From: Chersky-840 sp963794615
Lineage (GTDB): Bacteria; Actinomycetota; Acidimicrobiia; Acidimicrobiales; UBA8190
Direction of reading: 5' to 3'
Length of the DNA stretch: 64,000 nt
Assembly: GCA_963794615.1 (NCBI GenBank)
Contig: CAWCEP010000009.1
Coordinates: forward strand, 310,001-374,000
Positions 19,322 through 28,903 of this stretch are shown here, one piece after another; position 1 is the first letter of the stretch; every line of letters starts with the position of its first letter. The notes beneath the pieces are model-generated. The model saw only the letters and a program-made list of their open reading frames with translations. It was not told the DNA's origin and ran no database searches. A program made the position numbers and the translations under genes.

Positions 19322-20258
19322 TTGCCTGTCACCGCAACCGGAACGCCGGCACCCTCGGGGGTGCAGTACGACATCGGGCACGGACGGCACCAGGTGGTCG
19401 TCACCGAAGTCGGCGGCCACCCTCCGCTCCTACACCGTGGGGGGCAGGGCGGTGCTCGACGGGTTCGGTGTCGACGAGATGTGCGACTCGGGACGGGGCC
19501 AGGTCCTCGCTCCGTGGCCCAACCGGCTCGGTGACGGCCGCTACCAGCTTCGAAGGACGCGACGGGCTCGCCGCGCTCGACGAACCGGCCCGGCACAACG
19601 CCATCCACGGTCTGGTGCGGTGGATGCCGTGGCACGTGGTGTCGCGCGCCCAGAACGTGCTCACCCTCGGGTGCACGCTGCACCCCCAACCGGGGTACCC
19701 GTGGCGGCTCGAGCTCGTCGATCGAGTACCGATTGGGGCGCGACGGGCTCACGGTGTCGACGAGCGCGACCAATCTCGACCGCGCCCCGGCGCCCTTCGG
19801 CATCGGCTTCCACCCCTACCTGACGCTCTCGACGCCGATCGACTCGACCTCACTGGCCATCCCGGCCCGACGTCGGCTCGTCACCGACGAACGGGGCCTG
19901 CCCACCACCACCAGCTCGGTGACCGGATCCGAGTTCGACTTCACCGCACCCCGTTGGATCGGCGACACCGTCCTCGACACCGCCTTCACCGACTTCCGCC
20001 GCGACCCCGACGGGCATGGCCCGCGTCGAGCTCGACGACACCGCCGGCGGCGGCGGGATCACGGTGTGGATGGACGAGCACTTCGGCTACGTCATGGTGT
20101 TCACCGGCGACACGCTCGAACCGGTCAGCCGGCGCCGGACCTCGATCGCCGTGGAGCCCATGTCGTGCCCGCCCGACGCGCTTCGCTCCGGGGTGGACCT
20201 CGTGCGCCTCGAGCCCGGCGCGTCGTGGGGCGGCCGCTGGGGCATCAGCCCCCGCTGA
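19322..20258 (+). CDS. Aldose 1-epimerase, multiply frameshifted
   Basis: Reading through four frame changes (about 19420, 19545, 19725 and 20010) gives a galactose-mutarotase fold: LRSYTVGGRAVLDGFGVDE, GQVLAPWPNRLGDGRY (Arg motif), RHNAIHGLVRWMPW (catalytic His), TSATNLDRAPAPFGIGFHPY (second His, GxGFHPY) and YVMVFTGDTLEP, then SIAVEPMSCPPDALRSG with the catalytic Glu. Length about 305 residues. It interconverts alpha and beta anomers of aldose sugars. The start is uncertain (TTG at 19322 or a later GTG). Its 3' end overlaps the convergent GGDEF-EAL gene by 14 bases. Confidence 0.78.
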
Positions 20259-23119
20259 GTCCGGCGGTCAGGGCGGCTGCGCCCGACCCCGACGTCGCGG
20301 TGGCGGGGACGAAGAGATGCCCGAGGTCGTCGGGGGCGGCCGGCCTGCCGAACAGATAGCCCTGGGCGTAGGGGCACCCGAGGTCGATGAGGCGGTCGCG
20401 CTGCTCCTCGCGTTCGATGCCCTCGGCCACCACGGTCAGGTCGAAGGCGGCGGCCACGTCCACGACGGCGCCGATCACGGCGTCGTAGCGGGTCCCGAGG
20501 GCGTCGATGAACGACTTGTCGATCTTGACGACGTCGATGGGCAGACGGGCCAGGGAGTTGAGCGACGAGAACCCCGTGCCGAAGTCGTCGATGGCGATGC
20601 GAAGCCCGAGGCGCCGGAGGGCCTGCAGCCGGCGCACGGCGGCCTGGAGGTCGCGGATGAAGAAGCTCTCGGTGATCTCGAGCACGAGGCAGTGAGGGGG
20701 AAGGCCGCTCTCGTCGAGCGCGGCCGCCACCTCGGCGATCAACCGGTCGTGCTCGAGCTGACGGCTCGAGACGTTCACGCTCACCGAGAAGCCCGAGGAA
20801 TCCCCGATGGTGTTCACCCACTGGGCGGCCTGGCTGCAGGCGCGTGCCAGCACCCACCGACCGATCTGCAGGATGAGGCCCGACTCTTCGGCGATGGGGA
20901 TGAATTCCAGCGGCGGGACCAGGCCCCGCTCGGGGTGCCGCCAACGCACCAGGGCCTCGACCCCCACCGTCGTGCCGGTCTCGATGGCGACGACGGGTTG
21001 GTACGCGATCGAGAGCTGGTCGCCGAGCAGGGCCTGGTGCAGTGCGGACTCGATCTCGATGCGCTCGGCGGCCCGGGCCGTGAGGGTCTCGTCGAACACC
21101 TCGACCCGGGCCCGGCCACTCTGCTTGGCGTGGTACATGGCCGCGTCGGCCTGGCGGAGCACGTCCATGGGATCGTCGCCACGCATCCCGAAGGCGACGC
21201 CCACGCTGGCGGACACGAAGCATTCGACCCCTTCGAGCATGAAAGGCCGGTCGAACGCGGTCAGCAACCGCCACGCGTAGGCGACGGCCCCTTTGCGGTC
21301 GGTGATCCCCTCGACGAGGACGGCGAACTCGTCCCCCCCGAAGCGCGCCACGAGATCGTCGGTGCGCGCCGTGGCCGCGATGCGTCGGGCCACTTCGACC
21401 ACCAACTCGTCGCCGGTGGTGTGACCACGGCTGTCGTTCACGTACTTGAAGTGGTCGACGTCGAGGAAGCACACCGCCAGTGGCGGTCCCGGGAGCTGGG
21501 CCCGGGCCAGGGTCCCGGCCAGTTGCTCGGCGAACAGGGCCCGGTTGGGCAGCCCCGTCAGGTGGTCGTGGGTGGCCTGGTGCTCGAGGCGGCGCTCGAA
21601 CTCGCGGCGCTCGGTGACGTTGCGGGCCGTGGCGGTGATCACGAGACCCTCGGGGGTCTCGATCGGGCCCAGGACGATCTCCATGGGGAACTCCATGCCG
21701 TCCTTGCGCACCCCCGAGACGTCCGCCACGTCGCCGATGACGAGCGTGCGCGGGTTGCGGATGAAATCCTCGTAGTAGTCCCGCAGGACGCTCTGGACCC
21801 TGGGGGTGGTGAGCGTCTCGACACTGCGGCCCTCCAGTTCGTCGGGCTCGTACCCGAAGAGCCGGCCGACCTGGTTGTTGGCCTCGAGGATGACCCCGTC
21901 GGTGCTCGTGACGATCATGGCGTCGGGGGCCGACTCGATGAGCGACCGGAAGTGGGCGGCGTCGCGCCGCTGGTGCTCGAGGCGACGGGCGCTCTCGAGG
22001 CCGTGCCCGGCGTGCGCAGCCAGGAGCTCGAACGCAGCGACCTCGTGGTCCTCCACGGTGCGCCGGACCCGGGTCCCGCCCACGAGGGTGGCGCACAGCT
22101 CGCCCTCGACCCACACCGGGGTGGCGATCACGGTGCGAAAGCCGTCGGCGCGCAGCTCGGGGTGGCCGCCGGTCCGTTCGAGGTAGTCGTCGACGACGAC
22201 GGTCCGGCGTTGCTCGGCGACGAGGCCCACCATGCCCCGGTCCGAGCTGTGGACCCCTTCGACGTAGGAACCGGGAAGCCCCCGGGCATGGACGACCCGG
22301 TAGGTGCGGCGGTCCTCGAGGAGCTCGCACACGTTGGCGGCCTCGAACCCGAGCTCCATGACGGCGTCGACGGCCCCGGCCAGGATGGAGTCCTCGTCGA
22401 GCGAGTCCAACTGCCGGCCCAGACCGGCCACCCGGCTCCACAGGCTGGCCCGGTGCTCGTGCTCGGCGGTGGCGCGCTCGCGAAAGACGAGCTGGCCCGT
22501 GAGCTGCACCGAGATCAGGTCGGCGGCCCCGGCGGTGGCCAGGATCATGCCCACCCGCAGGACCACGGTGGCGGCCCCGGCGCCCCATCCGGCGCCTCCC
22601 AGGGCGGCCAGGTAGGCCCCGACGGTCAAGGCGGTCAGGGTGATGCGTCCCCGGCGCGGGTACGACACATTCGCCATGAACACGCACTGCAACAGGTAGA
22701 CGAGATAGAGGTCGGAATGGATCCCGCCGGTCAGGTCGATGCCGTAGGACACCAGCGCGATGTCGAACAGCGACCACGTGTAGAGCACGGGCAGGACCAG
22801 GCCCCGCTGGGTGAGGGTGTTCCACGGCAGCAGAGAGAAGGGGATCGTGCCGACGATGGCGACGCCGATGAGGGCGAAGAAGGGCGCCGCGCGAGATCGG
22901 GTAGTGCCCGGGAAGCAGGGCATAGAGAAGCAGGACGAGCAAGACCGCCACCGTCGACGCCACGCCGATCCGCGCCGACTGCACGCGCACTTCTTCCAGG
23001 GCACCGAGCGGACGTTCGGTTTCCTCGGGGTCGTGGTCGGCGCCGAAGAGGTCGCGCAGGTTCCGCATCCGTCGGACCGGCGCGCCGACGTGGGGTTCGG
23101 GTGAATCCGAGGCGATCAC
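20245..23119 (-). CDS. Membrane GAF-PAS-GGDEF-EAL protein (c-di-GMP turnover)
   Basis: About 958 residues. Start uncertain: GTG at 23119 or ATG at 23068. A frame change near 22890 lies in the membrane part. N-terminal ~250 residues hold five or six membrane helices (IGVASTVAVLLVLLLYALL, VLYTWSLFDIALVSYGIDL and others). Then a GAF-like domain (~290-450), a PAS domain (RSLIESAPDAMIVTSTDGVI), a GGDEF domain with ARFGGDEFAV intact and RxxD (RTDD) inhibitory site, and an EAL domain with GVEALVRWRHPERG, SVNVSSRQLE, LEITES, AIDDFGTGFSS, VKIDKSF and VAEGIE. Both active sites look complete, so the protein could make or degrade c-di-GMP. It is the second GGDEF protein in the window. Confidence 0.9.
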
Positions 23120-23359
23120 GGTCGACGGCACCGCGGGCGCGACGGTGTGCGACGTCACATTCGGTCCGTCGTCGGCTGGGCCAGAACGGCGTTCACTGGT
23201 CAGCGACGACGGCCGCGCGATGCGGCCCGGTGCCCCCACCGTCAAAAATCGTAACCGTGGGCACCGCGGTACCCGGGGCTGTTGTGTCGACGTTGTGTGA
23301 CCCGCGGCGGGGCGTTGTTTCTGGAACGCCGGGTTTCGCTGATGTGTGGGAACGTTGTC

Positions 23360-23386
23360 TTGACAGGCGGGCCTCGGCCCTAAGCT
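23360..23386 (+). promoter_or_regulatory. Promoter-like -35/-10 before the EEP gene
   Basis: TTGACA at 23360-23365 and TAAGCT at 23381-23386 with a short 15-base spacer. The GTG start is only 8 bases after the -10 hexamer, so the message may be leaderless, which is common in actinobacteria. Confidence 0.4.
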
Positions 23387-23394
23387 GAAGCATC

Positions 23395-24405
23395 GTGGCC
23401 CGCTGGCACCGTGTATTGAACGGTGTCGTCGTCGGCGTGGCATGGGTCTTCATCGCCTTGCTCTTCTCGGTGGCGATCGCCAGGGTGCTGTCGTGGGACA
23501 CGTGGGAGGTCTTCGCCTGTCTCGACGCGTCGACGCTTGTCCTGTTCCTTCCGGCGTGGCCGATCGCGGCCGTGGCGCTATGGCGGCGACGGTGGGGGCT
23601 GGCGGCGGCGAGCGTGGTGATGATGGCGACGCAGATCATTCTCGTCTCGCCCGAGTTGTCGGCAGCCCGTCCTCTCCCTGGTGACCTGCACGGCGCCACC
23701 ATCCTGCGCGTCCTCGACGCCAACGTCTATGCCAACAATCCGAGCATGGCCGGGTACGCACGAGAGATCGGGCGTGATCGCCCCGACCTCGTCACCCTCG
23801 AGGAAGGGTCTCTGCTCGACCTGGACCGCCTTTCGGCCCGGGGCGCGCTCGATCGCTTGCGCCATCGCTACTGGAACGGCGGCTTCGGCCCCCGATCGAC
23901 GGTCATCGCCAGTCGGTACCCTCTGGGCGCCACCGAGGTGGGGTCTTCCGACGGGCAGCCCTACCTGGTCCGTACTGTCGTGGACATCCCCCTCCATCCG
24001 CTGCGGCTGTGGGTCGTCCATACGACCGCACCTGTCGCACCCGGGGTCAGGGACTGGAACGACGAGCTCGATGGCCTCGACCGGCTCCTGCGGGCGCTGC
24101 ATCCGCAGGGGACGCTCGTGGTGGGGGACTTCAACGCCACGTGGGGCAATCGAGGCTTTCGGGCCATCCTGTCCACGGGGCTCGTCGACGGGGCGGCCGC
24201 CCGGGGCCAGGCCCTCGCCATGACGTGGTCGCAGCTCATGGCGCCGTTGCCCCCGTTGATCCGGATCGACCACGTCCTCACCGGGTCGGGCCTGGCCACG
24301 ACCACGATCCGTACCGAAGAGGGGATCGGCAGTGACCACCGCGCCCTGTTTGCCACGATTGCCATCATCAAGCATGGGTCTCGGGGCCGCGCACCGACGC
24401 ACTGA
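23395..24405 (+). CDS. Membrane-anchored endonuclease/exonuclease/phosphatase family protein
   Basis: An intact 336-residue protein. Three hydrophobic helices occupy residues about 8-95 (VAWVFIALLFSVAIARVL, TLVLFLPAWPIAAVALW, AAASVVMMATQIILVS). The C-terminal domain is an EEP fold: LRVLDANVYANNPSM (catalytic Asn), LVTLEEGSLLDLD (Glu), LVVGDFNATWGN (GDFN) and IGSDHRALFATI (SDH). The active-site residues are all present. Because the membrane segments place the catalytic domain outside or at the membrane, a phosphodiesterase acting on a lipid or an extracellular nucleic acid is possible; substrate unknown. A similar layout occurs in VanD/YafD-like proteins. Confidence 0.85.
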   Translation: MARWHRVLNGVVVGVAWVFIALLFSVAIARVLSWDTWEVFACLDASTLVLFLPAWPIAAVALWRRRWGLAAASVVMMATQIILVSPELSAARPLPGDLHGATILRVLDANVYANNPSMAGYAREIGRDRPDLVTLEEGSLLDLDRLSARGALDRLRHRYWNGGFGPRSTVIASRYPLGATEVGSSDGQPYLVRTVVDIPLHPLRLWVVHTTAPVAPGVRDWNDELDGLDRLLRALHPQGTLVVGDFNATWGNRGFRAILSTGLVDGAAARGQALAMTWSQLMAPLPPLIRIDHVLTGSGLATTTIRTEEGIGSDHRALFATIAIIKHGSRGRAPTH

Positions 24406-24767
24406 CGCGTCGTAGCTGCTCAGCGGGGTGGGGCTCTTCCGATTTGGCCCGGACCCCCGCTGATAACGGTGTTCCGATTCGTTAAGGAGATCGTCACGTT
24501 CCTGTCACACATGCCCTGACCTGCTCTGGAAAGAGATCGGAGGGCTAGGAGGATTGGTCAAATATTGATGACTCTGAGTGGGAGGGATTCACATGCCGTG
24601 GTAAAGTCCTGGACAGCTGGGAGACGGGAAGCGGGATGTCGGAGCCACGCCGAATGGCAAATGTCCTTCCACGCGGCAATCGCGGTCTAGGGCGCAACGG
24701 TCAGCCCACTGAGCAGCCTTTTCTCGACGGCGGGGCCACGGAAAAGGAAGACAGAAAAAGGTAGGGC
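24406..24767. other. 362-base leader upstream of the sugar-transferase gene
   Basis: No gene. The stretch is less GC-rich than its surroundings between 24460 and 24600 and is likely the promoter and 5' leader of the exopolysaccharide locus. Short A/G-rich sequence just before the start (GGAAAAGGAAGACAGAAAAAGG at 24738-24762 region) provides the ribosome site. I could not recognise a c-di-GMP or other known riboswitch, though the unusual length makes a structured leader possible. Confidence 0.45.
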
Positions 24768-26330
24768 ATGACCATCCGCACCGACGAACAGTCGACGCGC
24801 TCCGACGCACGAGGCCAGTCCCAGGCTTTCGGTCCGTCGGTCGCGCCGTCGACGCTGCGTCGGTCGGCGGAAGCGATCCTGTCCCCGGACCTCCACCCGG
24901 CTCTCGGATCGGATCCGGCCGGGCGCCGGTCCTTCCGCCGGGCGTGGCCCATCGTGGTGGTGGACCTGGTCTCGCTCGTCGGCAGCCTCGTCCTGGCGCT
25001 GCTCGTCCTGGCCGTGATCTCGCACGTCTCGGGGAACTCGTTGAACCGGTTCTGGCGCAACGTGGTCCAGGACATCGACTTCCCCTTCGTCGCCCTGGCG
25101 ATGCTGGGGGTGTACGGGCTCTATCGGCAGCGCTACCGCCGTATGCGGCACGGGTCGTTCGGGGACCTCGGGAGCCTCGTCAACGCCATGGCGGTCGGCG
25201 GCATCATCACGCTGGGGATCAGCGCGCTCCAACACCGGCTCACCGGGTCGGCCGAGATCTCTCCCGCCCCCCTCTTCACCATGGCGCTGTGTGCCGTCGC
25301 CACCGTTCCCGCCGGGCGGGCGCTGTGGTGGTGGCTGCGAACCGGCCGTAGCCGCGACGGCAAACGGCGGGGGAGCCGTGTCCTCGTCGTCGGCAGCGGC
25401 ATGATGGTCGAGCGCATCCGGAACTACTTCGCCGACGACTCGGGAATCGAATTGGTGGGCTCGGTCGACGACAACCCGGTGCCGGGTTCCTCGTCGATCG
25501 GTTCGATCGCGGATGTGTCGCGTCTGTGCGTGGAGCTCGACATCGACCGGGTGCTGATCGGCTTCTCCCAGACCCATCCCTCTGAGACCCTCGAGCAGTT
25601 GCGGAACCTGCAGGGCAGCGTGGCCATCTCCATCGTGCCCCGGTATTTCGAGCTGTTGTCGTGGCGATCCCAGGTCGACGACATCTGCGGGTTGCCCGTC
25701 ATCGACGTGGCGCCCGCGCAGTTGAGCCCGGCGGCGGGGTTCATCAAGCGGGCCCTCGACGTGGTGGGAGCCTTGGTCGGTCTGCTGCTGCTGGCGCCGG
25801 TGGCTGTGATCATCGCCGTCGGCGTCAAGCTCAGCTCGCCCGGGCCTCTGCTCTTCCGCCAACAGCGGGTCGGTCGCGACGGGCGCGGGTTCACCATGTA
25901 CAAGTTCCGGACCATGAAGGTCGGCGCCGAGAGCGAGCGCGACAGCCTGACCGTCTTCAACGAGGTCGACGGGCCGACCTTCAAGATGCGTCGGGATCCC
26001 CGGATCTTCCCCTTCGGCGGGTTCTTGCGCCGCACCAGCCTCGACGAGATCCCGCAGCTCTACAACGTGCTGCGCGGTGACATGGCACTCGTCGGCCCCA
26101 GGCCGTTCATCGCGTCGGAATCCGAGCACATCCACGGTTGGGCGGCCCGCCGGTTCGAGGTCCGCCCCGGGCTCACCGGCCTGTGGCAGATCTCAGGGCG
26201 GAACCACCTCAGCTTCGACGAGCTCCGCCAGCTCGACTACCTCTACGTCGCGTCGTGGTCGATGTGGTGGGACCTCAGGATCCTCTGGCACACACCGGCG
26301 TCGGTCCTAAGAAGTCGCGGAGCCTATTGA
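24768..26330 (+). CDS. Polyprenyl-phosphate sugar phosphotransferase (initiating EPS enzyme)
   Basis: An intact 520-residue protein of the WbaP/CpsE type. Four membrane helices lie in residues about 60-190 (IVVVDLVSLVGSLVLALLVL, FPFVALAMLGVYGLYR and others), a Rossmann-like CoA-binding-like middle region (VLVVGSGMMVERIRNYF), and a fifth helix before the catalytic domain (KRALDVVGALVGLLLLAPVA). The catalytic domain has SSPGPLLFRQQRVGRDG, FTMYKFRTMKVGAE, RTSLDEIPQLYNVLRGDM and LVGPRPF, and ends with RPGLTGLWQISGRN. It transfers a sugar-1-phosphate from a nucleotide sugar to undecaprenyl phosphate, the first step of exopolysaccharide assembly. Confidence 0.93.
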   Translation: MTIRTDEQSTRSDARGQSQAFGPSVAPSTLRRSAEAILSPDLHPALGSDPAGRRSFRRAWPIVVVDLVSLVGSLVLALLVLAVISHVSGNSLNRFWRNVVQDIDFPFVALAMLGVYGLYRQRYRRMRHGSFGDLGSLVNAMAVGGIITLGISALQHRLTGSAEISPAPLFTMALCAVATVPAGRALWWWLRTGRSRDGKRRGSRVLVVGSGMMVERIRNYFADDSGIELVGSVDDNPVPGSSSIGSIADVSRLCVELDIDRVLIGFSQTHPSETLEQLRNLQGSVAISIVPRYFELLSWRSQVDDICGLPVIDVAPAQLSPAAGFIKRALDVVGALVGLLLLAPVAVIIAVGVKLSSPGPLLFRQQRVGRDGRGFTMYKFRTMKVGAESERDSLTVFNEVDGPTFKMRRDPRIFPFGGFLRRTSLDEIPQLYNVLRGDMALVGPRPFIASESEHIHGWAARRFEVRPGLTGLWQISGRNHLSFDELRQLDYLYVASWSMWWDLRILWHTPASVLRSRGAY

Positions 26331-26366
26331 CTTTGCGGGAAAGGCGACTTCGGGATCTCGTCGACG

Positions 26367-26410
26367 GTGCGGATCGATGGAATTCCTCAGGAATATGCGC
26401 CCATCCGCAC
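26367..26410. other. Nested inverted repeat after the sugar-transferase gene
   Basis: An outer stem GTGCGGAT (26367-26374) pairs with ATCCGCAC (26403-26410), and an inner hairpin ATTCC-TCA-GGAAT occupies 26382-26394. The structure lies 36 bases past the sugar-transferase stop and 160 before the carrier-protein start, in a 239-base gap. It has no T-run, so it could be an attenuator, an RNA-processing site or an operator rather than a simple terminator. Confidence 0.4.
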
Positions 26411-26569
26411 CTGTAGAAGAAACGCCTTTGGCAGAATTGACCGAAGAAAGCAGTTGTTGAGCCGCTCGCACGGGAGAACTGGGCGTTGAGGTGGTCGCGC
26501 CCCTGAGGGCACGACGTGCACGGACACCGAGCACCAGACCGGGTCGACGGCAGGGAACGGAGCGAGACC

Positions 26570-26824
26570 ATGGAGATCGACGACTCGATTCGTAGCGTGT
26601 TGGCCGAGTTCGCCAAGCTCGCCGTCGACGTCTCGACCCTCAGCGACGACGACGACATCTTCGACGCCGGGATGACGTCGCACGCCAGTGTCAACGTGGT
26701 CCTCGCCCTCGAAGAGGCCTTCGACATCGAGTTCCCCCAACGCATGCTCCGCAGGAGCACCTTCGAATCCGTCTCCGCGATCCGGGGCGCGGTCATGGAG
26801 CTCGTCGGATCGCCTGCCCCCTGA
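26570..26824 (+). CDS. Acyl carrier protein-like, partner of the aa:CP ligase
   Basis: An 84-residue acidic protein from ATG at 26570, preceded by a GGAG site. The helix-2 attachment region reads FDAGMTSHASVNVVLALEEA: the phosphopantetheine Ser sits in GMTS instead of the usual DSL. The spacing, the following EEAFDIEFPQRMLRR and the C-terminal helix are normal for carrier proteins. This GMTSHASVNV form is the one I associate with carrier proteins of amino acid:[carrier protein] ligases. It stops 1 base before the next gene. Likely role: holding an amino acid as a thioester. Confidence 0.86.
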   Translation: MEIDDSIRSVLAEFAKLAVDVSTLSDDDDIFDAGMTSHASVNVVLALEEAFDIEFPQRMLRRSTFESVSAIRGAVMELVGSPAP

Positions 26825-26825
26825 C

Positions 26826-27992
26826 GTGGCTTCCGATCCCGAAGTCGCAGTCGAGCTCGCCCGCAAGGCCCAACGCATTGGCGTAGAGGTTGCAGGCCCC
26901 GCCGCCGACGACGTCGACCGGCTGGCCCGCTTCCCGTCCGAGGCGGTGGACGCACTTCGCGCCGAAGGCTTCATGGACGCTCTGGTTCCGACCGAGCTCG
27001 GGGGAAGGGGCGCGTCGGTCGATGCCGTGGCCGGCGCCGTGTCGGCCCTGGGCCGCCACTGCGCCTCGACGGCGATGATCTACGCCATGCACCTCATGCA
27101 GCTGGCCTGCCTGGTGCGCCACGGGCGCTCGGCGGCCCACCGTGACTACCTCCGCGAGCTCAGCACTGGACAGCTCCTCCTGGCCTCGGCCACCACCGAG
27201 ATCGGTGTTGGTGGGGACATCAGAACCAGCCTGTGCGCGGTGGAGCGCAGTGACGGGCACTTCCGTCTCGAGAAGCAGGCTCCCGTGATCTCCTACGGGG
27301 AGCAGGCCGATGCCGTGCTCGTGACCGCCCGTCGCAACCCCGACAGCGCACCCAACGATCAGGTCCTGGTGCTGTGCCGCCGCGAAGGCCTCAAGCTGGA
27401 GCCTGTCAGCGGTTGGGACACGCTCGGGTTCCGGGGCACCTGCAGCCTCGGATTCCGTCTGATCGCCGAGGGCGAGGAGTCCGCCGTCCTCGACGACCCC
27501 TTCGCCCAGATCTCGTCCCGCACCATGCTGCCCATCTCGCACGTGCTGTGGAGCTCGGTGTGGCTCGGCATCGCCGCCGCCGCGGTCGAGAAGGCCGGTC
27601 GTTACGTGCGGGGCGAGGCCCGCAAGCAGCCCGGCACGGCGCCCCCGTCGGCACTGCGCCTGGCCGAGCTCATGCTCCAGCACCAGCAGCTCAAGGACCT
27701 GGTGGGCGGGGCGGTGCGCGAGTACGAATCCCGCTACGACAATCCCGAGGCGCTCATGGCCATGAACTTCGCGGTGAGCATGAACTCGCTCAAGGTCTCC
27801 GCGTCGCGGCTTGTCGTCGACATCGTCACCGGCGCGCTCACCATCTGCGGGATGGCCGGGTACCGACACGACTCGCCGTTGAGCCTCGGTCGCCTGCTGC
27901 GTGACGCGCACGGCGCCGCACTGATGGTCAACAACGACCGCATCCTGGCCAACAACGCCCAGATGCTCCTCGTGCCCTGGGACGACGCATGA
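26826..27992 (+). CDS. Acyl-CoA dehydrogenase-family flavoprotein
   Basis: An intact 388-residue protein from GTG at 26826. The ACAD fold is recognisable: VDALRAEGFMDALVPTELGG near the N-terminus, LASATTEIGVGGDIRTSLCA (the FAD-binding TE..GSD region in altered form), GWDTLGFRGTCSLGFRL (the normal mid-domain GMRGT.S motif), and the C-terminal helical bundle ending DSPLSLGRLLRDAHGAALMV. The catalytic Glu position (between about 240 and 370) was not placed with certainty. Sitting between a carrier protein and an aa:CP ligase, it may oxidise the amino acid while it is bound to the carrier. It overlaps the next start by 4 bases (ATGA). Confidence 0.85.
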   Translation: MASDPEVAVELARKAQRIGVEVAGPAADDVDRLARFPSEAVDALRAEGFMDALVPTELGGRGASVDAVAGAVSALGRHCASTAMIYAMHLMQLACLVRHGRSAAHRDYLRELSTGQLLLASATTEIGVGGDIRTSLCAVERSDGHFRLEKQAPVISYGEQADAVLVTARRNPDSAPNDQVLVLCRREGLKLEPVSGWDTLGFRGTCSLGFRLIAEGEESAVLDDPFAQISSRTMLPISHVLWSSVWLGIAAAAVEKAGRYVRGEARKQPGTAPPSALRLAELMLQHQQLKDLVGGAVREYESRYDNPEALMAMNFAVSMNSLKVSASRLVVDIVTGALTICGMAGYRHDSPLSLGRLLRDAHGAALMVNNDRILANNAQMLLVPWDDA

Positions 27993-28903
27993 CCGACAGC
28001 GATCCCTACCAGTCGTTCCGCGCCGAGCTGTTCGACGCCGGTCTCCTGGTCGACACCGGTGTCGACGGGCTCTACGGGCGGTCGGCGCGCTACGAGTCCA
28101 TCGTGGCCGGCATCGACCGGCTCGTCACAGGCTCGATGGTGGACCGCCCCGTCGAGGCGGTGTTCTTCCCTCCGGTCATGGCCCGTTGGGTTTTCGACAA
28201 GACCGACTATCTGAAGTCGTTCCCCGACCTGATGGGCTCGGTGCACACCTTCCGGGGCACCGATCGCGACCATGCCAAGCTCATCGGGCTGGTGGACGAC
28301 GGTGGGGACTGGGCCGCAGGCGCTCGTCCCGGCCGAGGTGGTGCTGTGCTCGGCCACCTGCCATCCCGTGTACCCCTTGTGCTCGGGCCGTCTTCCCGAC
28401 GGAGGCCGGCGCTTCGAGGTCAACGGGTACTGCTTCCGCTGTGAACCCAGTATCGACCCGAGCCGGATGCAGGCCTTCCGGATGCACGAGTACGTCTACG
28501 TCGGCGAGCCCGACGAGGCGCAGCGTCACCGCGACCGCGGTCTCGAACGCGGGCTCGAGGTGCTCGCCGGCTCGGGTCTCAAGGTCGAGGCGATCCCGGC
28601 CAACGACCCGTTCTTCGGGCGCCTGGGCGGCATGCTGGCCGCCAATCAGCTCGACGAGGCCCTGAAGATGGAGATCGTGACCCCGGTGTGCTCCACCGAG
28701 CACCCGACCGCCATCATGTCGGCCAACTGCCACCGGGACCATTTCGGCCACCCCGTTCGACATCGACCACCGCCGACGGAGTTCCTGCCCACAGCGCGTG
28801 CGTCGCCTTCGGGGTCGACCGCGTCACGCTGGCGTTGTTGCACGAACACGGTCTCGATGCCGACCGCTGGGCTCCCACCGTCCGGAGCCGGCTCTGGCCA
28901 TGA
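27989..28903 (+). CDS. Amino acid:[carrier protein] ligase (class II aaRS-like), frameshifted
   Basis: The N-terminus (YQSFRAELFDAGLLVDTG, GLYGRSARYESIVAGIDRLV) and core match the seryl-tRNA-synthetase-like ligases that load amino acids onto carrier proteins. The core reads CSATCHPVYPLCSG, YCFRCEPSIDPSRMQAFRMH followed by EYVYVG (class II motif 2 with FRxHE), then SANCHRDHFG and motif 3 GVDRVTLALLHEHG. Cys-Glu-Cys residues in these positions would hold the active-site zinc. No tRNA-binding arm is present, and the corrected length of about 305 residues fits. Frame changes lie near 28315 and 28760. It would adenylate a small amino acid (Gly or Ala in known homologues) and pass it to the upstream carrier. 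Confidence 0.85.

Noticed and set aside
20087..23443. Very long open frames opposite or beside real genes, such as the 1,393-residue plus-strand frame at 19207-23388
   Set aside because: These are shadows of the GGDEF-EAL gene in high-GC DNA; they lack motifs and have Arg/Gly/Pro-rich composition.
24406..24767. A c-di-GMP (GEMM) riboswitch before the EPS sugar transferase
   Set aside because: The conserved GEMM blocks could not be found by eye.
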